The notes under the pieces were generated by a model, which worked only from the letters and a program-made list of their open reading frames with translations, made no database searches and was not told where the DNA came from. From assembly GCF_001043175.1 (NCBI RefSeq), contig NZ_CP011494.1, positions 248,001-312,000 of the forward strand: 64,000 nt of DNA, written 5' to 3'. The position numbers and the translations under genes are program-made. This document shows, in pieces, positions 1 through 9,833 of this stretch (the stretch's first letter is position 1; the number at the start of each line of letters is the position of its first letter). Origin of the DNA: Marinobacter psychrophilus. GTDB lineage: Bacteria; Pseudomonadota; Gammaproteobacteria; Pseudomonadales; Oleiphilaceae.

Positions 1-2265
1 CGCAATCGCGCTCTGCCGGTCGATGTGGAGGTACTGGTAACCCGTGATTACGGCGAAACCGCCTCGCAAAAAGCCCTCAAACTGATTTCCGATCTGATAT
101 CGGCCACTCTGTGCGTGGTGCTGCTGGTATTGGTCGCCATGGGCTGGCGCCAGGCGCTGATTGTGGGTGTCGCGGTATTGATTACCTTGCTGCTAACCCT
201 GGTGTTTTCCTGGGCCTGGGGTTTTACCCTGAACCGGGTGTCGCTGTTTGCGCTGATTTTCTCCATCGGGATTCTGGTGGACGACGGCATCGTGATTACC
301 GAAAACATCAACCGCCGTATTCAGAACTCGCGCCGCCCGATCAAAGAGATAATCCCGCTGGCGGTGGACGAAGTGGGTACGCCCACCATTATGGCCAGCC
401 TGACGATTATGGCGGCCTTGCTGCCTATGGCGTTTGTCAGCGGCCTGATGGGACCCTACATGAGCCCGATTCCCATTAACGCCTCGGCCGGTATGGCGCT
501 GTCGCAGATTGTGGCCTTCATAGTGGTGCCCTGGCTGGCCCTGCGGCTGCTGCGCCACAAAAAAGGCGAGCTGGCGCAGCCGGAAAACGAATCTAAAGTC
601 TCCGCTAACAGTTCTTCTGACAGCTCTTTTGAAACTTCGGCCGAAGGCGTGAATCCCCGCATACTGGGCCTGTTCAGCCGCGTACTGGTGCCGTTTTTAG
701 GGGGCCATCGCTTGCGCCGTGGCCTGCTGGCATCGGGTGTTATTCTGCTGACCCTGGGTGCGACTGCTCTGCCAGTTTTTCAGGCAGTGATTCTGAAAAT
801 GCTGCCGTTTGACGACAAATCTGAACTGCAGGTGGTGGTGGATATGCCCGAAGACACGCCTGTTGAAGTGACTGCGCGAGTGTTGATGGAAATGGGTCAC
901 TATCTGGAAACGGTAGAAGACGTCGACAACTGGCAGACCTACGCCGGCACAGCGGCACCGATCAACTTCAACGGTCTGATTCGTCAATACTATCTGCGCT
1001 CTGACCCATACCAGGGCGATATTCAGGTCAATTTCAGTAGCGGTGACCGGCGTGATCAGCAATCTCATAATATCGCCCAGTCGCTGCGCCAGCCGCTGAC
1101 TGCCATTGGCGAGCGTTATGGTGCCAGTGTGAAAATTGTGGAAGTGCCGCCGGGTCCTCCGGTACTGTCGCCGCTGGTGGCAGAGATTTACGCGGTAGAT
1201 CCTCGGCAGCGGTCAACACTGGCGCGCTCTGTGGCCGCCGGTATGCAAGAAGTGAACGGCCTGGTAGACATCGACACCACGCTTGAAACGCCTCTTCGCC
1301 AGTGGGAAGTGGTGGTTGATCGAGACCGAGCTGCTCGCTTGGGTGTGTCGCAGCAGCAGGTGGTAACGGCCTTGCAAACGGCTCTGGGTGGCAGTGGTGT
1401 GAGTTATCTGCACGACGATCACGCCAAATATCCGGTGCCCATCCGGGTGATTCTGTCGGACGCCAATAAAGCCCGCCCCGCGGCTTTGCTGTCGCTGAAT
1501 CTGCGCAGCCGCGACGGCGGGCTGGTGCCGCTTGCCAGCATTGTGGACATACGTGAGGCAGACTGGCAGGGTGCGATTTATCACAAAGACTTGTTGCCGG
1601 TTACCTACGTGACCGCGGACATGGCAGGTGCTATTGATTCACCGCTCTACGGTATGTTTGCCATGGTCGACCAGCTGCAGCAACGAGCAGGCGCGCCCGA
1701 GCAGTTTTTCATTCGCCAGCCGGACTTACCCGAAGCTGGCGCCCTGAAATGGGACGGCGAGTGGCAGATTACCTACGAGACTTTCCGCGATATGGGCATG
1801 GCCTACAGCGTGGGTCTTTTTATGATTTTTGTGCTGCTGGTGGCGCAGTTTCGTTCCTATCTGCTGCCGCTGGTGATCATGGCGCCCATACCTCTGACGC
1901 TGATGGGCATTATGCCGGGCCACGCGCTTTTGGGGCGTGAATTCACCGCCACCAGCATGATTGGCATGATCGCGCTGGCCGGCATTATCGTACGTAACTC
2001 CATATTGCTGGTGGTGTTTATTCGCCAGCTGCTGGACGAAGGCATGAGTTTGGAAGACGCTGTAGTCCAAGCCGGTGCGGTGCGGATCAAGCCGATTGCG
2101 TTGACCGCAGTGTCGGCGATGATCGGCGCCTACTTTATACTGAATGATCCGATCTTTAATGGCTTGGCTATATCACTGGTATTTGGCCTTGCCGTGTCTA
2201 CTCTTCTGACCGTGATTGTGGTGCCCTTGTCGTATTATGCGATGGCGCGGCGGCGGTGGATTTGA
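1..2265 (+). CDS. RND efflux transporter permease subunit (5' end outside window)
   Basis: This is the C-terminal part (about 754 residues) of an inner-membrane RND (AcrB-superfamily) pump, whose members expel drugs, solvents or metals using proton influx. The reading frame is open from base 1, so the start lies upstream; full-length members run about 1,020-1,070 residues. Visible features are the TM4-type segment 'GILVDDGIVITENI' with the paired aspartates of the proton relay, a porter-domain stretch in the middle, and a final block of hydrophobic helices ending in 'SYYAMARRRW'. A serine- and glutamate-rich insert separates the first membrane block from the following periplasmic half. It is followed by an adaptor gene and a second RND gene in one operon. 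Substrate cannot be told from the sequence. Confidence 0.9.
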   Translation, partial: RNRALPVDVEVLVTRDYGETASQKALKLISDLISATLCVVLLVLVAMGWRQALIVGVAVLITLLLTLVFSWAWGFTLNRVSLFALIFSIGILVDDGIVITENINRRIQNSRRPIKEIIPLAVDEVGTPTIMASLTIMAALLPMAFVSGLMGPYMSPIPINASAGMALSQIVAFIVVPWLALRLLRHKKGELAQPENESKVSANSSSDSSFETSAEGVNPRILGLFSRVLVPFLGGHRLRRGLLASGVILLTLGATALPVFQAVILKMLPFDDKSELQVVVDMPEDTPVEVTARVLMEMGHYLETVEDVDNWQTYAGTAAPINFNGLIRQYYLRSDPYQGDIQVNFSSGDRRDQQSHNIAQSLRQPLTAIGERYGASVKIVEVPPGPPVLSPLVAEIYAVDPRQRSTLARSVAAGMQEVNGLVDIDTTLETPLRQWEVVVDRDRAARLGVSQQQVVTALQTALGGSGVSYLHDDHAKYPVPIRVILSDANKARPAALLSLNLRSRDGGLVPLASIVDIREADWQGAIYHKDLLPVTYVTADMAGAIDSPLYGMFAMVDQLQQRAGAPEQFFIRQPDLPEAGALKWDGEWQITYETFRDMGMAYSVGLFMIFVLLVAQFRSYLLPLVIMAPIPLTLMGIMPGHALLGREFTATSMIGMIALAGIIVRNSILLVVFIRQLLDEGMSLEDAVVQAGAVRIKPIALTAVSAMIGAYFILNDPIFNGLAISLVFGLAVSTLLTVIVVPLSYYAMARRRWI

Positions 2266-2282
2266 ACAGGAAATTTTACCCG

Positions 2283-3512
2283 ATGATAAAACGACTTTTG
2301 CCCTGGCTGGTTTTGTTGCTGGCCATTATTGTGTTTATGGTGCTCCGAATGACCCGCCCGGAGCTGGCTCAGGCCGAAGCCCAGGAACGCGCATGGTTGG
2401 TGGCAGTGCAACGTGCTGAATTAATTAACGCCACGCCGTTGCTGCCTTTGTACGGCCAGGTCGTTGCCCCGCACCAGTTGACCGTAACAGCGGCTTTGCC
2501 CGGGCAGATCGTCCAACGCCCTGTGTCTGAAGGCCAGGCAGTTGCCGCAGGCACTCTGTTGGTGGCCTTGGATGATGCCGATGTGGCGCCGATTCTTGCC
2601 CAGGCGCAAGCCGAAGTGGCGGACTTGCAAGCGCAGATTGAGGCCGAACAGCTGCGCCACGGTAACGATCAGCGTGCACTGAAAAGCGAAGAGTCCATTC
2701 TGGCCAGCGCTCAACGTCAACTTGAACGCAACCAGTCGTTGCTCAAGCGCAACCTCACCTCCCGCGAAGCCCTGGACGCCGTTACCGACGCTTATGCCCG
2801 CGCTGAACTGACTGTCAGCACGCGCCAGCGCGCGCTAGGCGAGCATCCAGCGCGCCTGGCCAGCTTGCAGGCACGGCTGGCCAATGCCAAGGCGAACCTG
2901 CAAGGGATTGAACGTGATGCCGGCAGGGCGCGGGTTATTGCTCCGTTTGACGGCGTGATTACCGATGTACAAGTGGCCGCGGGTGACCGGGTGAGCAAAA
3001 ATCAGGCGTTATTGAGCCTGTATCCGCGTTTGGGACTAGAGTTGCGAGCGCGGGTGCCAGAAGTCTTTGTGGCCGAGCTGCAACAAGCGTTAAACCGCGG
3101 TGAAAAGCTGCAGGCGATCACTGGCGACGGCCGCTACCGCTTCACTCTGCAACGCTTTGCAGGCACTGGCAGCGCCGCGGGCACCGAAGCGATACTGGTC
3201 GCTGATGGGCCAGCGGATGGCTTGCGTCCGGGCAGCTTGCTGCCAGTGACATTGCAGCGCCCGGCTCAGCAACAGGTCGTTAGTGTGCCGTTTAGCGCTC
3301 TTTACGGCGCCGACACGCTGTACGTTGTGGGCGAAGACTTCCGGCTGCAACGGCTGCGGGTAGAACGGGTAGGTGAAGCCCGTGCCGGTGCCGATCGTAA
3401 CCTTTTGGTACGCGCGGATAAGTTGCAGCCTGGTCTGCGTATTATTACCACCCACCTGCCTAACGCCATGAGCGGGCTAAAAGTGGACATCGCCGGAGTG
3501 CAGAGCGAGTGA
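2283..3512 (+). CDS. RND efflux periplasmic adaptor (membrane fusion protein)
   Basis: Periplasmic adaptor linking inner-membrane RND pumps to an outer-membrane channel. The N-terminus is a single hydrophobic anchor ('LLPWLVLLLAIIVFMVL') with no lipobox cysteine. It is followed by a split biotinyl-lipoyl-like domain ('GQIVQRPVSEGQAVAAGTLL' ... 'APFDGVITDVQVAAGDRV') around an alpha-helical hairpin rich in Gln, Glu and Ala, and then a beta-barrel region. I chose ATG 2283 (409 aa), which has AGGAAA upstream; GTG 2256 overlapping the previous stop is also possible and would add nine residues. Its stop overlaps the next RND gene by 4 bases, so the three are translationally coupled. Confidence 0.9.
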   Translation: MIKRLLPWLVLLLAIIVFMVLRMTRPELAQAEAQERAWLVAVQRAELINATPLLPLYGQVVAPHQLTVTAALPGQIVQRPVSEGQAVAAGTLLVALDDADVAPILAQAQAEVADLQAQIEAEQLRHGNDQRALKSEESILASAQRQLERNQSLLKRNLTSREALDAVTDAYARAELTVSTRQRALGEHPARLASLQARLANAKANLQGIERDAGRARVIAPFDGVITDVQVAAGDRVSKNQALLSLYPRLGLELRARVPEVFVAELQQALNRGEKLQAITGDGRYRFTLQRFAGTGSAAGTEAILVADGPADGLRPGSLLPVTLQRPAQQQVVSVPFSALYGADTLYVVGEDFRLQRLRVERVGEARAGADRNLLVRADKLQPGLRIITTHLPNAMSGLKVDIAGVQSE

Positions 3513-6500
3513 CCGACCAGCCCGCTATTGAAAAGCCTGAAATTAACGGCTCTGAAGCCCCACCACCGCGACGCGGCGTGATCGGGTTTTTCGTGCATCA
3601 CAAACTGGCGGCCAACCTGGTGATGCTGGTGATGCTGCTGGGCGGCGTGTTGGCACTGACTCGGATGAATGTGCAGTTCTTTCCCACATTTGCTCTGGAT
3701 GTGGTCAGCGTGCGCGTGGTGTGGAGCGGTGCCTCCGCGGAAGACATCGAGCAGGGTATTACCAACCCTCTGGAGCAGCGCTTACGCAGCGTACAGAGCC
3801 TGAAAAAGATGACGTCCACTTCGGCTCAGGGTGTGTCGTCCATTACACTGGAGTTTCAGGAGGGCAGTGACCCGATTCAGACGCTCGACGACACCCGCCA
3901 GCGGGTGGACGAATTCAATAATTTTCCGGCCGATGCCGAAGAACCGCGAGTCTCGCGAATTGAACGCTATGAGCCGGTGGCGCGTCTGCTGTTGTACGGC
4001 GATGTGGACGCGGATGAACTGCGCTATCTGACCTACCGTTTTGAAGACGAATTGCTGCAACGCGGCATCGATAACGTATCAATTCGCGGCCTGCCGGAAC
4101 AGCAGATCAGCATTGATGTGCCGGTGGAGCGACTGGAAACCCTGGGTCTGTCGCTGGAGCAGATTGCCGAGCGTGTGGCCGCCGTATCGCGGGATTTGCC
4201 CGCCGGTCTGTTGGGCCAGCAAGACGCCACCCGGGAATTGCGCGCGGTAGAGCAGGCCCGTAGTCCTCAGCAGTTCGGCGAAATTCCGTTGCTCAGTGGT
4301 GATCGCATCCAGTTGCGCCTGGGGGACATTGCCAGTATCCGCCAGGAATCCCGCGACAACCCGCTCACTCTAACCCGCGATGATTTTCCTGCGGTCGAGC
4401 TGCAGCTGCGGCGGGCCGAGGACGGCGATTCCCTGGCAGCCGCTAAAGTGCTGAAAGACTGGCTGGCGGATACCCGCGCTACCTTGCCTCCGAATCTGCA
4501 ACTGGAAGTGTACGACGAAACCTGGCAACTGCTGGATGATCGTATTTCGCTGCTGACAACCAATGGCCTGGGCGGTTTAGTGCTGGTCGTACTGTTGTTG
4601 TATCTTTTTCTGCCCGGGCGTGTTGCCTTGTGGGTAGCTGTCGGCATTCCCACAGCCTTTCTAGCGGCTTTGGCTATTTTGTGGCTGGTGGGTGGCTCTA
4701 TTAACATGATCTCGCTATTTGCGCTGATTATGGCGCTGGGTGTGATTGTGGACGACGCCATAGTGGTAGGTGAAGATGCCGATGCCCACGCCCGGCTGGG
4801 GCAGCCATCAATGGCTGCCGCTGAAGGTGCGGCAAAGCGCATGGTGTGGCCGGTTCTGGCGTCGTCACTGACCACGGTTGCGGCGTTTACACCTCTGCTG
4901 ATTGTGGGTGGGGTGATCGGTAATATTCTTGGCGATATTCCGCTGGTGATGATTTGTGTGCTCATCGCGTCGTTGCTGGAATGTTTTGTGGTGTTGCCGG
5001 CGCACTTGCGCCACGCCTTTGTGCCGCGTAAAGCCAAAGCGTTCAGCAATAGCGCCGGGGCTAGGCTGGTGCGGGCGCCGGCGGAGGGGATCAGGCGCCT
5101 GCGGTCTGGCTTTGAACAGGGCTTCGATCGATTCCGCGAAGGCCGCTTTCGGCGTTTCTCCCACTACAGCCTGCACCATCGGGGGTTTACGCTTGCCGTT
5201 GCCTTGGGCCTCGCCATTATGACGGTCGGGTTGCTCAGCGGAGGCCGTATTGGCTTCAACTTTTTCCCCACGCCCGAACCTTCGGTGCTTTATGCCAACG
5301 CCAGCTTTGTTGCCGGCACGGATAGCCGCCGGGTAGACCAGTTTATGGCCACCATGGCGAAAAGTTTGAACGCTAACGAGGAGGCCCTGGGTGGCAATCT
5401 GCTGTTACACGCGGTTACCACGCGCGGCGGTACCTTGGGCGCCGGTGGTAGTTCCCGCAAGGGCGAAGAGTTGGGCTCGATGATGATCGAAATGGTCCCC
5501 TCCGACGAACGCAGCGTGCGCAACGCTGAATTTATCAGTGAACTGCGCGCGCGCCTACCATTGCCAGCGGGGCTGGAGAATCTAAGCATTACTGAACGTG
5601 AAGCTGGCCCCCCTGGCAGCGACATTAACGTGCGCCTGACCGGCCCGGATGCGACCAATCTGAAGCGCGCCGCTGAAGAAGTGGTGCAGGCACTGTCCGT
5701 GTTACCGGGGGTGCTGGACGCAGAAGACGATATGCCGTGGGGTCGCGAACAGTTGATCTATCAGGTCAGCCCTTGGGGTGAGGCAATGGGCCTCACCACC
5801 ACCGATCTTGGGCGCCAACTGAGAGCTGCTTTTGATGGTCGGGTTGCACAGATCTATCAGGACGGTCGCGATGAAATGGAGGTGCGGGTGCAGCTGCCGA
5901 GATATCAGCGCGAGCGCCTGGCCACCCTGTCGCAAATCACCATCCGCGTGCCTGATGGTCGTTTTGTGCCGCTTACTCAGGTGGTGATGCTTGACCACCG
6001 GCAGGGCTTTGAGGCCCTGCGCCACGCCGATGGTTTGCTGGCGATAGAAGTGTCAGCGTCGCTGAACACAGACGTCAGCACCACCAGCGACGTTATTGCC
6101 AGCCTGGAAGCCAAAGCGCTGCCTGCCATCGTCAGCCGCTATAACGTGCGTTACAGCTTCGAAGGCCGCTCCGCGGACCAGCGTGAAACCATCGACGATA
6201 TGAAAACCGGCCTGATCATTGGTTTGGCGCTGATGTATGTGGTGCTGGCCTGGGTGTTTGCGTCCTGGAGCCTGCCGTTGATCGTGATGGCAATTATTCC
6301 TTTTGCTTTGGTGGGCGCCATTCTGGGCCACTGGTTGATGGGAATGCAGTTAACGGTGCTGTCGCTGTTTGGGCTATTTGGTTTGTCCGGCATTGTGGTG
6401 AACAACGCCATCATACTGGTGTCGTTTTACAATCAGCAGCGGGAAGCGGGGCTGGGCGTCGATGCAGCCCTGAACGAAGCCGTGGTGCAGCGGGTACGTG

Positions 6501-6706
6501 CGGTATTGCTGACCTCGTTGACCACTATCGGTGGGCTGTTGCCACTGCTGTTTGAAACCTCCTTGCAGGCCCAGTTCCTGATTCCGATGGCCACCTCCAT
6601 TGCCTTTGGCTTGGGCCTGTCGACCTTGTTGGTGCTGCTGGTGATTCCGGCGTTGCTGTCATACCTTGAGCAACTGAGGGCCTGGTGGGCCAAGGAGCCC
6701 ACGTGA
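3509..6706 (+). CDS. RND efflux transporter permease subunit, full length
   Basis: A complete 1,065-residue AcrB-superfamily pump, starting at GTG 3509 inside the adaptor stop codon (GTGA overlap). It has the typical N-terminal helix after a short cytoplasmic lead, the TM4 motif 'LIMALGVIVDDAIVVGEDADAH' region with paired aspartates, two large periplasmic loops and a C-terminal block with 'GLSGIVVNNAIILV'. It belongs with the broad family whose members occur as two different RND subunits in one operon, as in MdtBC, where a heterotrimer forms. Whether that happens here is inference. No outer-membrane TolC/OprM-type gene is next to it in the window. Confidence 0.92.
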   Translation: MTDQPAIEKPEINGSEAPPPRRGVIGFFVHHKLAANLVMLVMLLGGVLALTRMNVQFFPTFALDVVSVRVVWSGASAEDIEQGITNPLEQRLRSVQSLKKMTSTSAQGVSSITLEFQEGSDPIQTLDDTRQRVDEFNNFPADAEEPRVSRIERYEPVARLLLYGDVDADELRYLTYRFEDELLQRGIDNVSIRGLPEQQISIDVPVERLETLGLSLEQIAERVAAVSRDLPAGLLGQQDATRELRAVEQARSPQQFGEIPLLSGDRIQLRLGDIASIRQESRDNPLTLTRDDFPAVELQLRRAEDGDSLAAAKVLKDWLADTRATLPPNLQLEVYDETWQLLDDRISLLTTNGLGGLVLVVLLLYLFLPGRVALWVAVGIPTAFLAALAILWLVGGSINMISLFALIMALGVIVDDAIVVGEDADAHARLGQPSMAAAEGAAKRMVWPVLASSLTTVAAFTPLLIVGGVIGNILGDIPLVMICVLIASLLECFVVLPAHLRHAFVPRKAKAFSNSAGARLVRAPAEGIRRLRSGFEQGFDRFREGRFRRFSHYSLHHRGFTLAVALGLAIMTVGLLSGGRIGFNFFPTPEPSVLYANASFVAGTDSRRVDQFMATMAKSLNANEEALGGNLLLHAVTTRGGTLGAGGSSRKGEELGSMMIEMVPSDERSVRNAEFISELRARLPLPAGLENLSITEREAGPPGSDINVRLTGPDATNLKRAAEEVVQALSVLPGVLDAEDDMPWGREQLIYQVSPWGEAMGLTTTDLGRQLRAAFDGRVAQIYQDGRDEMEVRVQLPRYQRERLATLSQITIRVPDGRFVPLTQVVMLDHRQGFEALRHADGLLAIEVSASLNTDVSTTSDVIASLEAKALPAIVSRYNVRYSFEGRSADQRETIDDMKTGLIIGLALMYVVLAWVFASWSLPLIVMAIIPFALVGAILGHWLMGMQLTVLSLFGLFGLSGIVVNNAIILVSFYNQQREAGLGVDAALNEAVVQRVRAVLLTSLTTIGGLLPLLFETSLQAQFLIPMATSIAFGLGLSTLLVLLVIPALLSYLEQLRAWWAKEPT

Positions 6707-7380
6707 CTGAACCATTACTGAAAGTACGCGGCCTGGGTAAGCACTTTGTGAACGCTGGGCAAACTGTAGACGTGCTATCTGGGCTTGAGCTAACTCTGGC
6801 GCAGGGCGAATCCCTGGCGCTGATGGGCCGCTCCGGCTCTGGAAAAAGCACCCTGTTGAATATTCTGTGCGGCTTGGAGCAGCCCGACGCCGGCTTTTTG
6901 AGCATTGCGGGTGAACACTTTGCGGCAGATTTGAGCGCAAGCGGGCCAAACCAGCAACGCTGGGCTATGCTGCGGCGTCAGCGCATTGGCGTGGTGTTTC
7001 AGGAAGCTAACTTAATGCCGGCGTTGTCGTTGCTGGACAATGTGCGTCTGCGGGCCAGGCTTGCAGGGCAAAGCGACCAGCATTGCGGTGACTGGCTAAA
7101 GCGCTTGGGGATTGGCGAGCTGGCGCAGCGCTACCCGGATCAGGTCTCCGGTGGCCAGCGCCAGCGCGCGGCTTTGGCCATGGTGTTTGCCATGCGCCCG
7201 TCACTGATACTGGCAGACGAGCCTACCGGTAGCCTGGACGCCCGCACAGCACTTGAGGTGGTCGATGAGCTGTTTCACCAGCAAGCTGCCAGTGGTTGTG
7301 CGTTGATACTGGCCACCCACGATTCAACATTGGCTGCCCGCTGTGGCCAGCGTTTGGACCTCGCTCAAATGGGAGCTTAG
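6703..7380 (+). CDS. LolD/MacB-type ABC transporter ATPase
   Basis: An ATP-binding subunit of 225 residues. Walker A is 'GRSGSGKST', the signature is 'VSGGQRQR' and Walker B is '[12 protein letters not shown]'; the 'EPTGSLD' form is characteristic of the LolD/MacB/FtsE branch that powers extracytoplasmic work rather than import. The start is GTG 6703 rather than the in-frame GTG 6685, because AAGGAG at 6692-6697 is well spaced for it and it overlaps the preceding TGA by 4 bases. The FtsX-like permease begins 5 bases after the stop, so the two very likely form one complex. Confidence 0.9.
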   Translation: MTEPLLKVRGLGKHFVNAGQTVDVLSGLELTLAQGESLALMGRSGSGKSTLLNILCGLEQPDAGFLSIAGEHFAADLSASGPNQQRWAMLRRQRIGVVFQEANLMPALSLLDNVRLRARLAGQSDQHCGDWLKRLGIGELAQRYPDQVSGGQRQRAALAMVFAMRPSLILADEPTGSLDARTALEVVDELFHQQAASGCALILATHDSTLAARCGQRLDLAQMGA

Positions 7381-7385
7381 CGTTT

Positions 7386-9833
7386 ATGTTCCTGTTTCCA
7401 GCCTCCCAGTTTTCAACTCTGTTCTCCGCTCTGTTCAGCCATTATCGCCGCCATCCCCTGCAACTGCTGGCGCTGGCGCTGATGATTATGCTGGCCACCA
7501 TGTTGTGGACCGGCGTGAATCACCTGACGACTCAGGCGCGAGCCAGTCTGGGCCAGAGCGAGCAGGCCGTGGCCGCACGCAGTCAGTTAGAGCGCATTGA
7601 TGGCCAGGCACTGACGGTGGCTGATTTTGTAACCCTGCGCCGTGCCGGCCTGTGCGTAACGCCCTGGCTGGAAGTGGAGCGCCCGGGGCAGGGCGGCCGG
7701 TTGGTGGGGGTAGACCCGCTGGCCGCTGGTTGCTTTGCGCAAGCTGCCCCTGCTGGCAGTAACAACAGCCCTGAACCAATAGACAGTCCTGAGTCGTCAA
7801 AAGAACCTGCGCCGGCCTGGGTCCCAGTGTTAAACGGGGAGCCTTTTATCGACATCAGCGAAGCCGTGGCGCTGGCGCAGAATGTCGCCCCGGGCAAGGT
7901 AAGCCTGAGCCTGTTAATCGTGCCGCCTGAGCCGGCATCTGCTTTGCCCGCAGATTATCGGATGACGGGTTTCTCATTGGGCCCTGACACCGGCGAGTTG
8001 GGCGACAGCTTTCTGTTGAATCTAGACGCTCTGGGATTTTTAGTGTTGTTGATTACGGCCTTGCTGCTGCGCAGCGTTTACCAATTGGGCATAGCCCAGC
8101 GCCGTGACAGCTTTGCCCTGCTGCAGCGGTTTGGCGTTATGCCGTCAGCCATTAACCAAGTATTACTGGTCGAAATTCTGCTGTTGGCGCTGCTGAGCGT
8201 GGTACCGGGTGTGTGGCTTGGGCGCCTGCTGGCGGGTACCGTGAGCGGTGGTTTTGGTCAAGCTTTGGACAGCCTGTTCGATACTCCGCTGTACGCCAGC
8301 CAATCAGAAAACTGGCTTACGCCGATAGCGACCATGATGGCCATCGTGCTGTTGGTGTGCCTGGCGCAGAATGTGCGGGCGCTGCTGTTGCGCTCGGCGG
8401 CCATGTTGCCGTTCGCTTTACCGGCGAAGTTTTTGACTGGATTTGGAGTGAGGCCGTGGCCTTGGTTGGCGATGTCTTTGGCTGCGGCCGGCCTGGCGAT
8501 GGCGCTGATGGCGCAGTCACTGCCGCTGGTGTTTTTTGCGGTCGCGCTGGTGTTTGCCGCTACCGGTATTGCCGCGCCATTTACCATTGCCGCGCTGTCT
8601 GCAACCCTTGCCCGGAAAACGCAGGAGCCATTAGCGCGCTGGCGCCACACCGAGCTTGGGGTTATGGCGCGCAGGCTGGCATTGCCTTTGGTTGCGTTGC
8701 AGTTTGCGCTGGCGATGGTGTTGGCGGTGCAGGCATTGGTAACTGTGTTTGAAGCCACCTTTGATGAGTGGCTGGGCCAGCGCTTAGCCGCCGATTATTT
8801 TATTGAAGTGCCTGCCGGTGCCAGCGCAGATGCGGCGGCGCAGTGGCTGGCTGCGCAGCCAGAGCTGGCGCAAAGCGGCGACTGGCATCAAGTGGTGAGC
8901 GGCGTAGCGCAATTGCCGGCAGCGGCGGATCCAAAAATGAATGACCCGAAAGTGGCTGATTCAAAAATAGGCAGAAAAGCGCAGTCGGTTGACTTGCTCG
9001 CGTTGGGGCCTGTTGGCCCGCTACTGACCATGTGGAGCCTGCAGGCTGCGGATGACCAGCCCTGGCAGGGTTTTGCAGCGGGTGAAGGCGTTATGGTGAA
9101 CGAGCAGTTGGCGCGTCGTTACCCGTTGGCGGTAGGGGATACCTTGGTGCTGACATTGGCGAACACTCGGCTTGAACTGCCGGTGCTGGCGATTTATGCG
9201 GATTACGGCCGCCCCGCCGGGGAAGTGTTGGTCAATATTGAGCTCTTGCCGGACGAGTTTGTGCCGGCGTTTGAAAGTTTTTCGATCAGCACAGGCGCAA
9301 GCGACATGACGACGATAACCGATGGCCTTCAGCGGCTATGGCAGGTAGAAAGCGTGCGGGTACGTGATAATAAGCGAATCCGCGAGTTGGCCGATGCGGT
9401 GTTCGACCAGACGTTTTTGCTGACCCGCGCCATGACCTTTGTCACTCTGGTGCTGGCGGCGGTTGCCTTACTGATTATGGGCTGGGTGTTTTTCAGCACC
9501 CGGGCCTGGTATTTTCGCTTGCTTCAGGTGTGGGGACTCACCAAACGCCAGGTTCTGGCGCAGCTGGGCCAGCTGGCGCTTACCCTGACTCTGTCGATTA
9601 CCCTGTTGGCATTGCCGCTCGGCGTCTGGTTGACCTGGGTTCTGGTGCATCGAATTAATCCATTGGCTTTTGGCTGGTCTTTACCGATGGCGATCTACCC
9701 AGGATTCTGGCTTCAGTTGGGGGTTGTGAGTGTCTTGATCGGGCTTAGCATTACGCTGCTGATGCGCAGCCAGCTTGGCGGAAGTGGCCCAAAACCGGTT
9801 TCCGCCGCCAGCCTGCGAGGTGATGAACGATGA
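7386..9833 (+). CDS. FtsX-like ABC transporter permease (AttFG type)
   Basis: A large 815-residue permease with an N-terminal membrane helix, a periplasmic region, a central cluster of membrane segments, a second periplasmic region and three C-terminal helices. This is the double-FtsX layout of MacB/LolCE-related permeases that do not carry a substrate across the inner membrane but drive events in the periplasm. ATG 7386 is used; the open frame extends further upstream into the ATPase gene but no start there is better supported. Several linkers are low in complexity (Pro/Ser/Glu and repeated Asp-Pro-Lys). It overlaps the following lipoprotein gene by ATGA. An ATPase, a fused permease and an AttH-like protein match the attEFGH arrangement known from other proteobacteria. 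Confidence 0.85.
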   Translation: MFLFPASQFSTLFSALFSHYRRHPLQLLALALMIMLATMLWTGVNHLTTQARASLGQSEQAVAARSQLERIDGQALTVADFVTLRRAGLCVTPWLEVERPGQGGRLVGVDPLAAGCFAQAAPAGSNNSPEPIDSPESSKEPAPAWVPVLNGEPFIDISEAVALAQNVAPGKVSLSLLIVPPEPASALPADYRMTGFSLGPDTGELGDSFLLNLDALGFLVLLITALLLRSVYQLGIAQRRDSFALLQRFGVMPSAINQVLLVEILLLALLSVVPGVWLGRLLAGTVSGGFGQALDSLFDTPLYASQSENWLTPIATMMAIVLLVCLAQNVRALLLRSAAMLPFALPAKFLTGFGVRPWPWLAMSLAAAGLAMALMAQSLPLVFFAVALVFAATGIAAPFTIAALSATLARKTQEPLARWRHTELGVMARRLALPLVALQFALAMVLAVQALVTVFEATFDEWLGQRLAADYFIEVPAGASADAAAQWLAAQPELAQSGDWHQVVSGVAQLPAAADPKMNDPKVADSKIGRKAQSVDLLALGPVGPLLTMWSLQAADDQPWQGFAAGEGVMVNEQLARRYPLAVGDTLVLTLANTRLELPVLAIYADYGRPAGEVLVNIELLPDEFVPAFESFSISTGASDMTTITDGLQRLWQVESVRVRDNKRIRELADAVFDQTFLLTRAMTFVTLVLAAVALLIMGWVFFSTRAWYFRLLQVWGLTKRQVLAQLGQLALTLTLSITLLALPLGVWLTWVLVHRINPLAFGWSLPMAIYPGFWLQLGVVSVLIGLSITLLMRSQLGGSGPKPVSAASLRGDER